DNA from: Liolophura sinensis
Taxonomy: Eukaryota; Mollusca; Polyplacophora; Chitonida; Chitonidae
Direction: 5' to 3'
DNA length: 64,000 nucleotides
Assembly: GCF_032854445.1 (NCBI RefSeq)
Contig: NC_088304.1
Coordinates: 3,844,001-3,908,000, forward strand
Shown in pieces: positions 26,001 to 41,000 of the stretch. Both the position numbers and the translations under genes were made by a program. Under the pieces are notes generated by a model that saw only the letters and a program-made list of their open reading frames with translations, was not told the DNA's origin and searched no databases. Numbering within the stretch: position 1 is the first letter of the stretch; each line of letters opens with the position of its first letter.

Positions 26001-29000
26001 TACAAACTTTCTTGTTATGTGTGAATGCATAATTAGATAGAGAAAATTTAAAAAATATTATGAAAAGTATGAATGCTCTGGTAAGTCCCTCTGGATATGT
26101 TTGTCCAAACCAGTTACCCCTTCACCAAACCAATGACTCTTTCCTTCACCAAACATGTGACTCTTTCCTTCACCAAACATGTGACTCTTTCCTTCACCAA
26201 ACCTCTGACTCTTTCCTTCACCAAACCTCTGACTATTTCCAGCTGATCCTGACAAATTTGCGGGCGTTCAATGATGCAGTTGCAGGGTCCAAGCCCCTGT
26301 TCCAGGTGGAGACTTTACTGGCTGCTCCAGATGTGGTACTTCATCCACAAGCCAACGATGTCTACAAGTTAACATTACAGTGTGTCAGAGACTGTGTTGA
26401 GGGGTAGGGAAATTATGTAGGATAGATATGTTTTTATGTACGCAAAGCATGTTTGTGTATTCTTCAGACATTTTTTAGGGGGGGGGGATTTGTGAACAAT
26501 GTAAAAATATTTTTAATACCTCTAGACAAAACATAGTGTAAAGTTCAGTGTTATGTTATCAGTTATGATGGCTAGTAATTCTGACTGAAGGCCACGAAAA
26601 GGTGTTGAACAGGGATTTCAGGGATATGAGTGTAAAATCATGTGACAAAACATATAAACACAAATCAGCTGTATCAAGAATAGTGTGGAATTCTCACACA
26701 ATATAACTAGACTAAATTAGTCTGTAGTTTGAACCAATGACCAAAGGGAAATACACTGTCTACAACTTAAATTTATGGAGATTCCATTTTGAGGTTGTCA
26801 TGGAACTTCATACACAATTCCGGTCAAATCAGGTTAAGCCATTTTCACACAGGGTAGTTTTTGCGTCGACTAAACTAGTGGAATGAAAATAAGGCCCACA
26901 CTCTTTCGTATGGCTTGTAGAATGTGATAAGTGGCTTTGCATGATTAATAGAGCTGGTCCTATTTTCCCTTTTACTAATTTAATTCTAACAGTCGATACA
27001 ACAAATCGCTCAGTATGAACACTGCATTACGTCATCACACAGAACCAATGGAGGACATTGAATATTGCATGAAGCAATGAGTCAGGCATATAGACTATAG
27101 ATATGTATTTTTGTGCACAGGACAAAGCTGTTTGTGCGTTGGTTGAGTGGATCGTGTATTGAAGCGCTGCCACAGAAAGTGGATGGAGAGGATGAGCCGT
27201 TTGTGTTCAGCTTCTTTATGGATCTCTCAGCCAATCAGGACATCATTGAACTGGTGCAGATGATACAGGTTAACATGAAGAACACACTTACGAACCTGCA
27301 GCGATACCTGAACAGGTGGAAGAAGTACCGCAGTATATGGAAAGTCGACAAGGTGAGCTGGTTTACTGTGTTTATAATGCACCGTTTTGCTTTGATTAAA
27401 CCATTAATATTTATGTAACACGTATAAACATGATAGATATGATATTCAGGTTGAGAAATATGTACTGTATTTGTCTTAATAGCAACTGCTTTGCACTACT
27501 GTATTTATTAAAAGACCTGTGGAGTGCAAATTGTGCGGTTTCTCATGTACTCATTTGCCGATATAAACAAAGATGATGAACAGTACCTTACCTGTGGGTG
27601 GGTCTTGTCTGCCAATCAATTATTGAACTTTTCACTGTAACAGGGTATTTAATTGAAACTGAGTAACAGTTTAATATATTTAACCAAAGCTGAGCACCAT
27701 TATTGAATATTTTGAACAAAATTATAGCTGTATTTGTTTTGTTATGAACTTTGACATAGATATTGTTCTGATAACTTGGACTGGAAAAGAATGAGTACTT
27801 TCTGAATGCTTGTTCGACAATATTTTTTTTTTCTTTTAGGATGCGATAGCAGATAGATGGTTTCAAAAGGGGCCAAGTGTTGTGGCATTTGATGACAAGC
27901 TGCAGTATTACTACAAGACAACTGACGAGGTCAAGGCTCTTCCCACCGAGAAAAATCAGGAGTGTATCAAACTGAACATGACTCAGTTATCAGCAGCTGT
28001 TCAGCAACATGCTGAGAAGTGGATACAAAAACTGGGAGACATTCTCAGCACTTCTGCAATCGAGAGTCTAACATCACTAAATGAGGAGCTGGAGGTGTGG
28101 GAAAAATTTTCCTTTACATCTAACGTGTCTAACTTGATGTGTACACAATTATAACTGTACAGCCTAGAAAAGGTGGAGAGAATTGCAAGACACGCAAGAA
28201 ATAAATGTCTTCATAATTCTGCTTAAACAATAACTTTCATCTTACAATCAGATATGGAAAGAACAAGAAGTAATGGGTCTCTACTCAATCCATAAGCACA
28301 TATTAAGAGTGTGAAGTTCGAAATGCACCATTTCAGGAAATGTAATTCTTAATCAGCACTTGTCATTTTGTGGTTGTGTCAATTCATGTTGAAAGTGTTA
28401 ATTTTTGTTTTTATCTGTGCAATCAGTGCTTTCAGCATAAATTTGTCTCCTGGGAGGAGTGAATGTTTTTATGTCTGTATATGTTGTTTTTTCAACAGAG
28501 CAAGTCTAAAGACCTTGACAGGTATCCAACAACATTAGATGAATTGAAGTTTGTGCTGAAAACGATCTCAGACATTAAGCTTGTGTCCTTGGACATTGAA
28601 ACGCGGATCCGAGATATGCAGGAAAGATTCCGTACACTGGGCATGTACGATCTTCCAGTAAGTCTGCTTTTCATGTTTAGTTATTTAATTTATCACTAAG
28701 AGATTGTACAGTGCTCATCTCTTTTATGTAAGGATGAGCCCTGGAATATGCGCACTGTAGAGTTGAACAAATCATAATTGGGTTGTCCATCTGTCACTGT
28801 GTCTGTCAGTTTGTTCATCTGTCGTTTCCATGCAATAAGTCCTGAAGATATTGTTCAGTTTTGTTGAAAGTTTGTGTGCAGCTTCATTTTTTGGAACCTC
28901 AAACAACATTCTAACCCCAGCCATGATAATGTGCATAATGAATGAATTCCATGAGTCATAGGTTTCCATGCATGAACTGCTTCAAATATTTTCTGAACCT

Positions 29001-32000
29001 TTTGTGCAGGCTAATTTAATGGCTCTTCTTGTACATGTATCTGTTTTTCATATTTATCATTTGGTAGTAAATCGTGTCAGTTCAGCCAAACTTTCTTTTT
29101 GCCACCTGTAGAGTCACTAAGTGTGCAGTAGGTCAGTGATGCCTATGTTGTAACTACATGTTATTTTGGTATGCAGGTTTCAGATGCTGACAAGCAACTG
29201 TGTGAAGTAATGCCCCAAAAATGGGATGACCTAGTACTGAAGTCCAAACAGACTGACGCCAGACTCGCAACTGTGAAGAAAAAGTTTACAGATGTAAGTT
29301 AAACAAACGAGAGCGCTGTCAGCGTGCTTCTGTCATTTGACCTCAGTTATCACTGTTAATGCTGGTCCACATTTGTGTTTGCTGTTACTTCATAGGTGAA
29401 TTGAATGATTGAAAACCTTCATCACTCAAAGTCATTTGGGTAAAAGCCCCAAGAAATTACCATGCTAACAATGATTTTGTAAACTTTAATGCACGCTGTT
29501 TCAGATAACACAAGATCAGATCAAAGATTTCAGCAAAGAGGTGCAGGAGTTTGCTGAGAAATTCCATCTTTACGGCCCTGGCAGTGTTGGCTCTGATTTA
29601 GAGAAAGGTAAAAAATAATTCACAAATCATTCCCTTCATGTGTAAAAATTTGCATGTATACATGCTTATTCCCCTTGATGTGCACTGCTCCTAATTATGT
29701 CCCCTTAGTAACAGAATCATCGGTACAGTTTATTATTCCCCAGAGGAAAAGCTTTTATTATTATTGTAAGCTTTAAAAATGCTGTCTCGGTTATTTTTGG
29801 AGTAAAGTTTAAGGTTTAAGTAATCTGTTGGTTCACATGTCTATGTTACCATATATTCTAGCTGTCTGTCAAACTTGTGTAGTGGCATTGAGGTATCTTT
29901 TGATTATTACAGTAGGCTACACAAGACATGATTTCAGTATCAGTCTTGCAGAATCATTCCCCTGCCATATATTTTTGCCATATTCATCTCAATCTGTCTT
30001 TAAGAGGTTAGGATTGTGTTGAGTATTATGATTATTTATGAATAGGAGGAACAAGATGTTGCACTGCTCTGTTTTATTTCTTCAGGGTTGGAATTATTGA
30101 AGGAGTATCGCAAAACTGTTGAGAAGTTCGAAACAGATCGTCAAGAGCTGGCAAATGCCGAGAAGCTTTTCGACTTGCCAATCACAATGTATCCAGAGCT
30201 ACTTCAGGTGCAGAAGGAGATGAAAGGACTGGAACAAATCTACGCACTATATGAAGAGCAGAAGGTACAGAAGCCAATGTTCAGTGTTGTCTTTAGATGT
30301 AGGGCATAGACAAATGGCAAGCTTGTATCTTAAGGTTGTTTCTGTGCTTATTATGGGTCCCTACTAGTACTGGAGTGCACTGTAAGTTTCCACCCTCCTG
30401 TCAATCCGTCACTTCATCACAAATTAGGTTTCCAGACATTCCATTCATAGTATTGAATTGAAACTTGGTACAAAGCTTTACCTTGGCTAGTTACGGATCA
30501 AGTTTGGGTTTTGGACTGACACATTCATTTTCAACAAGCTTTGGATGTTCATGAATTTCCCTTGGGCTCCACCCAGTTTTCTCCACTATTAAACACTGGC
30601 CGTTGTTGTATAAGCGAAATATTCTTAAGTATGATGTAAAACACCAATCAGATAAATCAAGAAATAAAGTCATTTGCCAGAAAGTTTGTTTCGCAATTTC
30701 TCACTTTCACTTTCACTTTCCAGGCTGCCCGTGAGTCCTGGGCCGAGACACTGTGGTCAAACCTCAACATTCAAGTCCTGCAGGAAGGAATTGACGGCTT
30801 GTTGAAGAGCCTGAGAAAAATGCCAAAGGAGGTCAAGAACATGCCTGTGGGACGAACGCTGGATGAGAAGATGAAAGAATTCAGAGATGCCCTGCCTCTG
30901 TTTGTTGACCTCAAACATGAAGCCTTACGAGAGCGGTGAGTAGGAGTAGACTGTTCTCACAGGCTTACACAAACCCAGTGTTTTCTCATGTGAAAAGGCA
31001 ACAGTTCTTCATTTTAGATAATTTGATGGTTACAGTAAAATGACCTAAAATTTGGCCCATGACGAAGTTGTACATATGGCCTGATATTGGAAATTCTGTT
31101 CTACTTACGAAGGTGTTTAGAGGGTTTTTTGGAAGGAAGGGTGATTTCCTCCTAGGAAAATGTAAGTTTCAGCACCAAAAGTAATATTTTATAACATTTT
31201 TTGGGCTCTAAAAATTAACTTTTTAGGAGTAAAATTTTTGATCTTTTTATCATAATTTGTCTGCCTGTGAAGCTGCCCAAATGAACAGGTTGACCAGGTG
31301 TAAAGTGTGTAACCTTCATGAATAATAAAGAATCTTAAGCAATGAAGAGTCAGTTGATGTTTGTTTGTTTTCAGTATATTTTGTTAATGTTACAGCCATT
31401 GGAAGCAGTTAATGGAAAACACGGGTCAGAAGTTTGACATCAACCCAGAAACGTTTACCCTGGCAAATGTGTTCTCCATGGAGCTGCATCGCTTCCAAGA
31501 CACCATTGCAGAAATTGTGACCAGTGCCAGCAAAGAGATGGGCATTGAAAAGGTCAGAGAAATTTGTACAGCAACTTTCAGTAGGTTTTTCAAAAATTCT
31601 CATCAAGTTAGTGTATACAAGACACTTAGTGTAATGCCTAAGGAGAAACTAGTTTGTGCTTTTTTATGGTCGTTGACATAAGCAGGACAGTTAATACTCA
31701 CTGCTGCCCGGATTTGGTAGTTAAAATACTGTCTGTAACTACAACCCCAGTCATTCCCTTGTTGTTTGAATCACTGTCTCAGTGAATTATATAAAGCTTC
31801 CATATATTTTATTTGTTATGTTTACATTTGTGTAGGGAGTTAAAGAAGTGGAGGAGACTTGGAACAACATGAAGTTTTCCGTGACTAGTTACATGAAGGG
31901 CACATCCAACCGAGGCTACATCCTGGGAGCAGTGGATGAAGTCCTGCAGAATCTAGATGACAGTGCTATGAATCTCCAGAGCATGTCAGCATCTCGTTTC

Positions 32001-35000
32001 ATTGGTCCATTCCTCAACCAAGTCCAGAACTGGGAAAAAAGCCTGTCACTCATTTCAGAAGTCTTAGATGTGAGTTTTAGAGCATTTGGTACCAATGAAA
32101 GTCAAAAACAAAGAGGCGATAACTTACTTGTGCAGACTAAAGGGAGATAACTTTACTTGTGATGAGTAAATGGAGATAATTTTACTTGAGCGGGAATAAG
32201 CAAGATGTGACATAGAAATTTTTGAGTGATATTTAAAAGAAAGTCATTATTACACCCTTAAGTGACGGTGATGGAAAAATATCATTTTCTTTTTCTTATA
32301 GATAAAATGTTTGAGAATCAGAAGAAAAAAATAGCGGCTGTAAAAAAAACTTTGACATTATACATCACATTGTTAAATTTGTAGACTCTAAGTCATAATT
32401 TATCTCAGGCTGTAATATTTGACAGAGGGCTATTGCAGCTGACTTCAGGAAATATTAAGAATACTGATGAGGTACTTACAATGAAATCAATACAATTGTT
32501 ATTGTTTTCTTATCTCAGGTGTGGATGGTTGTGCAGAGAAAGTGGATGTACTTGGAGGGTATCTTTATCGGAGGTGACATCCGATCACAGCTTCCAGAGG
32601 AGGCCAAAAAGTTTGACCAGATTGACAAAACATTCAAAAAGGTAATTAAAAAAATTACATCAACTGATTACATGAAGAAGGGACAAGGATGGGGTAGATT
32701 TTTGTTTTGCATGTTTGTCAGTCTGTAATTTCATCAGTTCAATCCTAGAGCTTAAAATTCTGGCAAATATACCATGATGAATGGAGGTACAAAACTGCAA
32801 CCATCAGGTGCTGCTTCTTTACACTATTCAGAATTGTCTTGAATCATTCAGTTCCTCTTGTCCTTGTTGAGTTACTGTTAATATATTAACTTTTAATGGC
32901 ATGTAACCAGGGATAACTTGAAGAACTTGTAAAGTGCTTTTAGATCAACAGGTGCATCAGTAATTGTGTAATGGGAATTGGGGTTATCTTCCCCAGATGT
33001 TTTTTTCCATGCCTGATGGATCATATGGTTTTGTCAGTCTGTCCAGCATATCCATACCATAAACTTTTTGCTTTGACAGTGTTAGAAAAAGCACATAGAA
33101 AATGAGACACCTCTCTTCAGCATTTACTTTCCATGTCATATTTGAAGAACATTCCATATCACATTTGAAAAACTGCCTCAGTTAATAGTTTGAAGTAGGA
33201 TGATACTGTTTATTCTGATCACTAACAACAAGCCTAATGACATTGTCTCTTATTCTCCCTACCATAATGGGCATATCTGGGCGTTCCAATGCTAGTTCAC
33301 ACCTTCTGTCATCGCTACTTTACAGATCATGAATGAAACTCAGAAACAACCCATCATCAAGATTGCCTGCCATGCAGCCAATCGTCTGTCAGATATGCAA
33401 AACCTGAGCACAGGATTGGAGAAGTGCCAGAAGTCCCTGAATGATTACCTGGATTCCAAGAGAAATGCCTTCCCAAGGTTCTTCTTTATCTCTGATGATG
33501 AACTGCTCAGTATCCTGGGTAGTAGTGATCCAGAGTGTGTGCAGGAACATATGATCAAGGTAAGAGCGTGGGGGAAGGGGATAGTAAATCCTACACTGGA
33601 AAACTTAGTGCCAAAGACTTATATAATTGTTTAAGCCTGTTTGAAGATAAAATCCTATGTCTGTCTTCATATTAAATTTTGCTTTTGGAGATATCAAGAA
33701 TTTTGCTGTATTAGCTAACCTCAAGTTTCTCATCACAGATTTTATTAGTTGGAAGGAATAATTATCTTGAGGTGGAACCAGTAAATATATGGTTGCTGAT
33801 GTACAGGTACTCTTAATGTTAAAAGACAGAGGTAAGACATTTCTGAGACTTAGTTACTATAAATTATGGTGTACTTCAGATGTTTGACAACATCTCCAAG
33901 CTGAGATTCACAAAGGGGCCAAACAGCGAGATTCTGGCAGGGGCAATGATCTCCTCAGAAGGGGAGGTAATGGACTATCGCACAGTTGTGCCAGCAGAGG
34001 GCCGCGTTGAGGACTGGATGACAGCTGTCCTGGAGGAGATGAGGCGCACTAACAGACTTATCACCAAAGAGGCCATCTTCTTCTACTGTGCCAACAACAA
34101 ACCGAGGTAATGTCTGTGATAATACAGTCACGATATTATATGTGCATAAAGGATTTGAGATAGCAGTAAAACTTCATGTATAAGACTTGGGTGGCCAACT
34201 ATCTCAATAAAGACAACACCGACCTTTTTTCACACAGCTTTGTTTGTAAATTGTATGGAAACTTTTCTCATAAATCTGGTTGCCTTATGGTGCTTTGACC
34301 TAGCCATCATATTTTATGAAAAATGTTTCAAGATATACGACTTTTCTTTGAAAGCGACCTCTGGAAAGCAAAAAAATTGAAATCTCATCTTAAATATGAA
34401 AAAAAAAAACATGCACCTGTGAAATTGCCACGGCTTTTATCATATCATTTTTGTGATCACGTTAATCATCTCGTGAATAAAGAGGTGTCCGCTTGATATT
34501 CCAAAATTTCCTCTACCTATAAATCTCCTCATCACAGTGGTAAATGTAAAATAATTTTGAGTCAAGACAAGTGAATACATTAGGTTTTGATGCATTCATG
34601 TATCTGTAGGCTGATATGGAATCTTAAAATAGTACATATAGTCAGGGTGAAGTGAAATCATGAGTTTATAAAACACCTGTCAAATACTGAATCTAGACTC
34701 ACTTACATCAATGATTGTGCAGGGTGAAGTGGATGTTTGACTACCAGGGTATGGTGGTGCTGGCGGCCAATCAGGTTTGGTGGACGTGGGAGGTGGAGGA
34801 TGTGTTCAGAAAGGTGAAGCGTGGTGCCAAGACAGCCATGAAGGACTACGCCAGAACACAGCACCAGCAAATAGACGACCTTGTGGTGCAGGTCAGTGCT
34901 ACACGTCAAAGGAGTTAAACGCTCAGACGGTATACTGAAGTGAACAGATAAGAAATTGTGGTCTACAGATGTATTGAAACATGAACTAAACACTTTGAAC

Positions 35001-38000
35001 AAGTTGCAAAACATGCATGAAAGTTCAGGTGCAGAATTATGTTGACATTGAAATACATTTTGGATAAATTTTTCCATTTACTGCATTTCACCAAAGTGTT
35101 GCCTGTAAAAATGCACTTTTTAGCAGCACGTAATAGCCTTTAAATGATCCTTTTAATGCCAACACTGATAAGAAATTAATAAAACTCACTTTACCAATCT
35201 TTCCTAAGCTTCTAGATGTACTTATGTACATATGTTCTGCATTCCAGATCCGATCTCCTTTGTCCAAGAATGACCGTTCCAAGTTCAACTCAGTGCTGAT
35301 TATTGATGTCCATGCCAGAGACATCATTGATGGATTTGTGAGAGACAGGTAGGTTTTCAAAGATATCCAAAGTGATTAAAAAAATTCATGGAAACTTTGG
35401 AATAATATTTCCTTATATTAGAACGTTTAGCTTCAAAAATTTTCATATCACATATGTATATATATATCGATAACTGTGTAAGACAAATAAAGTAATGTTA
35501 AGATCCCTGCATTTTCTGCGTTGGAATAGCAAGCAGAGTAGAGTGATGGAATAAAGTTTAAAGTTAGTCTGACTGTGTCTCAGTGTACTGGTCATTGATT
35601 GTTTTTGTAAATCACTGTGCATCATGATTTTGTGTATGTCCAGTATTTTGGAGGCACGTGAGTTTGAGTGGGAGAGTCAGCTGAGGTTCTACTGGGAGAA
35701 GGAGCCTGATAATCTGACAGTGTCTCAGTGTACTGGTCACTTTGACTATGGCTATGAGTACATGGGGCTGAATGGGCGTCTGGTCATCACACCTTTGACT
35801 GACCGTATTTACCTCACTCTGACACAAGTAAGTCACTTCAGTTCTGCCTTGTCATGCTTGTTTTATAGTTGTGGCATTACTACTTTTTACCTTCAGTCAG
35901 CCTAATCTGAACATTGATGTCATCATACACATCTTAACATTCATGAAAAACCAGAAGAACAGATTAAATTTAATATACATGAACAAAATTTTGTAAACTT
36001 GTTCATGTGATTTTTGGTAGGGAGTTGTATTTTCAGATAATACAGGGATGCCTGTGAAAGTGTGACTTCTTATGTTTATGTTGTTTTTCTTTGAATCAAA
36101 CTAAGATAGTATAACTGATTTTGTATTATAATTATAATATGAGAATTGAAATAATTGTTGAAAGCTTAACAGATGGAACACTTTCCAAATGCAATTTGGA
36201 AATTAAACCTATTTTGTTGTTTTTGTTTTTTTTTTTTTTTGTGACACAAATTTTTATCCTTTACACATATTTTTGTGTATCTTGGTTGTTTTGTTTCTCT
36301 TTGACCAGATCTAACTGGTTTATTACTGTACACTCTCAATAATTTCAGATGCATTTTTAGAAAGTGTATACCATGATGCCTTGCAGGGCCACGTGACAGT
36401 GATGTAGGCACTTCGCAGGAGACTTCTCTGATCTACCCGCCTACTTTCATTGTGTCTCAATTTGCAAGTGTCTGTAATTATTGAGAAAGTACAATAGTTT
36501 CAATTTATGCCCTTAATCACTGATCTTCAGACAGTGTTCAGAAGACTTTTCCTTCTTTAATCTGAATTTTGTGTTATTTTCTAGGCTCTATCCATGAACC
36601 TGGGAGGAGCTCCGGCTGGACCTGCTGGTACTGGTAAGACAGAAACCACAAAGGACTTGGCTAAGGCCCTGGGGCTACTCTGTGTGGTGACAAACTGTGG
36701 GGAAGGCATGGACTTCAAGGCGGTGGGCAAGATTTACTCTGGTCTCTGCCAGTGTGGGGCCTGGGGCTGCTTTGACGAGTTTAACAGGATTGACGTATCT
36801 GTGCTGTCTGTCATTTCTACACAGCTCAAGACCATACAGAACGCTCTCATACTCAAGCTCAAGAGATTTCATGTGAGTATTGTTTTGGTCAAGTACCTGG
36901 CCGTCTCCAACACTGATATTGCCAATAAACAAATGCCATTGTTATTTTTTGCCCATTAATGTGAAGGGCAACTTGGAACTGAGGTTAATTCTATATACTC
37001 CTAGCTGCTTCCCAAACCAGTTGATGCTATAGTTGAAATATATTCGTAACAACAGTCAGCCTGAACATCATGATGAAAAGTCGGCAGTGCACATGTAATA
37101 ATATTTAAACTGTATTCACGAATCAGACCTATATGATGTAAATTATACCATGAAGTTTGTTTCACTCATTTGAAAAAACTTTTTCTCTGCTACACTGAAG
37201 TGATACATTTTCCAAAAGGTGATGCATTTTGAGAATCACAGACTGTAAATATAGAAAAGCTTACTGACAGTATCAAAGGCAAAACAAGAGTATTGTACCA
37301 TGAGTAAAAACTATCACAGCAACATGAGCACAACTATGTCACCATTTTTAACATATCTTGGATATGTAAAAATTGGAGGTATTTTGCTTAATCATGTCTT
37401 TCTTTGTCAGTTTGAGGGTCAGGAGATCAGCTTGGATTTACGTGTGGGTATCTTCATTACTATGAACCCGGGATATGCTGGCCGTACAGAGCTGCCGGAG
37501 TCTGTAAAGGCTCTGTTCAGGCCTGTGGTTGTCATTGTGCCGGATCTACAGCAGATCTGTGAGATCATGTTGTTTTCTGAGGGATTCCTCATGGCAAAGG
37601 TAGGTCATGTATAACTGCATGATGGCTAATTTAGGTAGTGTCACAGGGCATAATGGCAAACCTATAAAGCCTTCTCTTCACACAGCAGGATGTCCTGAAC
37701 ATCATTTGGCTCACATGATAATGTGGTCATTTACCATAAATCTCTGCTGCCCAACTGCTGAAAGTGTTTACATGAATGAGCATGAAATCATATGGATTTA
37801 ATTCTAAAGTATCAGAAGAACAAGTAAACCCCTGAATTGCATTTCTATCACATATACCTTATATTTTATGTGAAACTCTTGTTTCTTGGTTTTCTTCACA
37901 TTGAAGACATGAAGGGCCTTTCTAAAACATGGTATTGGCATGGATTTTTGTTTTCACCAAAATGTTTGTATTTCCAGCCCAACCATGTACTGGCCATTGA

Positions 38001-41000
38001 AACCTTCAAAACCTTCCAATATTGTATCATTGTTGTTGTTGATTGTTGATGTAGGTTCTAGCCAAGAAGATGACTGTGTTGTACAAGCTGGCTCGTGAGC
38101 AGCTGTCCAAACAGTACCACTATGACTTTGGTCTGAGGGCCCTCAAGTCTGTCTTGGTCATGGCGGGTGAGCTGAAGAGAGGAGCTGCAGAGTTACCCGA
38201 GGTTAGTGTCATAATGTCTCATCTCTGAGATTCAGCAGACTTTGATACTAAAGACTTGTTCATTTATACAGGAGAGGATGTATGGCTGATTTTGAGAATC
38301 ATGTCAGGTATGCAGTAGTTAACGATGATTATTAACTGTTCTCTGTCAAGGATTTTCATGGATACACGGGACCTGTTGAGTGTACATGGCATTATCTCAT
38401 ATGAAACAAGTCAGATAAGAAAACATATCGCTTTTTCTGCTAGACATTTCTAAGATTTCTGAGCTGAATTTCATTTCCTTACAGTGTACGGGCCATACGA
38501 TCTTTGGTCACGTTAGTGACGGTGTCAATGGTGTATTTATAGTAGCATACAAATACTTCAAGGACATTTAAAGGAAGTAAAATTCGTGAAATGAGAAATT
38601 AATGGTGGAAATACGTAACAGTGTGCTCTATTAAAGGCTTATACATATCTCTACATGTGCAATTTGTGTCCGTTGTTCCGACCTGTGCTAGATCATACAG
38701 TGAAGGAATGTTGTTCAGCTGTCCATTTGTGCCAGTTGCTGTATAGTATATTTTGCTTTTTTCTTAACACAGGACGTTGTTCTAATGAGAGCCCTGAGAG
38801 ACATGAACCTGCCCAAGTTTGTGTTTGAGGATGTTCCCCTCTTCCTGGGCCTGATCGGCGACTTGTTCCCAGGACTAGATTGTCCCAGGGTTAGGTACCC
38901 AAACTTTAATGATGCTGTGGAAGCTGTACTGGTAGACAACAATAACATCTTGCTACCACAACAGGTGAGTACTGTAAAGCTGAATGAAATTGAAGGAAAG
39001 ACGATAACAAACCTTGCACTCAGTTTTATTTAGTAGTGGTCATTTTTTATGGTTATATTCTTTGTTTTAAGCATAAACTGTGATGCTTTCATAACAGGTG
39101 GTGGACATTAAAGTTTCAAGTTAGTTAAATCATAGGAAACTGTAGTTTGACTATTATTTTTTGCTTTTTTCCTTGTTATCATGAGTTTGAAAAATGATTA
39201 AGTTCTATGTATTTGTTATGTATCAACTAGAAGGACAATATGTGTTTCTGTAGTATTATACAAACAGTAATGAAATGGAACATACATTTGTGCACAGCAA
39301 GAATTTTGGGATGATCTTGAATCTGGGTAGACAAAATCCAAGTCAAAGACCTGTTTGTGAGTGTATTAACCGTGTCATGTCATCTCACCAGGCTGACAAA
39401 GTAGTACAGATGTATGAGACAATGTTGACACGACACACCACCATGATCGTTGGTCCCACTGGAGGAGGTAAAACTGTGGTCATCAACACACTGGCACAGG
39501 CGCAGACCAGGTAGGCAAAACTCTGTCAAAGCACAAGTAAAGACGCCATTCCTCAAGCTTTTGTGTTAGAAAGTTTTATCTCAGTTGTGTTACAGATTGC
39601 CCTTAGCTGTTAGCTGCTGAAAAATTGACATATTTAACACTGTGCAATGATTGTGTAAGATTGTTCTGTTATCTTTTATGGGTAATTTGTGACCAAAAGT
39701 AAACTGAACTAATTTGAGAAGTCCATAATGTGTTGATAATGCTACAGCTTGTCTGACTGAGATTTGAAAAACCATCCGTTACAGTGTTCCTGACTCGTTC
39801 AACTTGTGATGGATAAAGTAATACAGATTCTTACAGTTTGTAAAACGTGAACAATGAGACCACCATAACCTCGTGAGGTTCTGAAAGCAAAGGGAGATGA
39901 GCGATGTGTGTTTTACGTAGAATGTTCTATAGGACATATAGAAAGATTTGCGTAAGAGAAAAAACAAGGAATTATTCAACTGTGCCACAACCTTTTACAA
40001 TAACAGAATAAGTCTGTAAACAAAGGTTTTGTTGATTGCCCACATTTAAGTAATTGTATCTCTTTTAAGTAAAAGTAGTGAGGAAAATCAGAACACATAA
40101 AGTTTTCCAGACCCTGTCTGTCACCATTTTCATAGGTTTGCACAAAACATCTGTATTTGTCAATTTAAATTTAAATGCAAGTTTGAAGTTATGCTACTCA
40201 TTAATTATATTTTGCTGTCAAGCAGCAGTAGGTTGTTTTACATTTAATAGCATGATATTTTACTGAAGTCGTTTTCTTTGACAGGCTGGGAATTGCCACT
40301 AAAATGTGGACTTTGAATCCCAAAGATCGCAGCGTGATAGAACTATATGGTATCCTGGACCCAGTGACCAGAGACTGGACTGACGGACTCCTGTCCAACA
40401 TCTTCCGTGAGATCAACAAACCCACAGACAAAAACGAGAAGAAGTACATCGTGTTTGACGGTGATGTGGACGCCCTGTGGGTAGAGAACATGAACTCTGT
40501 GATGGATGACAATCGTCTGCTGACCCTGGCAAATGGAGAACGTATCAGACTACAGAAACACTGCGCTCTCCTTTTTGAGGTGGGTACCACCCATGCTTAC
40601 TACATAAAGTGAAATGTTTTGGTCATTTTGAAGCCCACACTGTAATGTCTAAGGTGTTTACTCTCTGGTGTTGATTTGAGACATCCATAATATGATGCTT
40701 CGTGTGCTAGTTAATCTCGTCAAAAATGTGAAGATTATTCCAAATTCGTTTAAATTATGTATGTAATCAAAAGTTCAAGTTAATCATATCTTGATCATTT
40801 CCTGATACAAACCTGAGAACACCATATATGGAATGACATTGTATGACAAAAATGCTAATTTGTTTGTGGCAAAGTTACTGATTTGGCCCTAGTGTTTCAT
40901 TGAACTTAGTACTGTAGGGGTTGAGCAAGAAAAGAAAAACAGTTATGGCCCCTGAAATTGTATTTTTAGGGCAAATTATGGTTAATAAGAAATACGTATT

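Noticed and set aside
26058..26255. Minus-strand open frame with repeated FGEGKSH words
   Set aside because: Shadow of the 24 bp intronic repeat; the spacing of 24 keeps every frame open.
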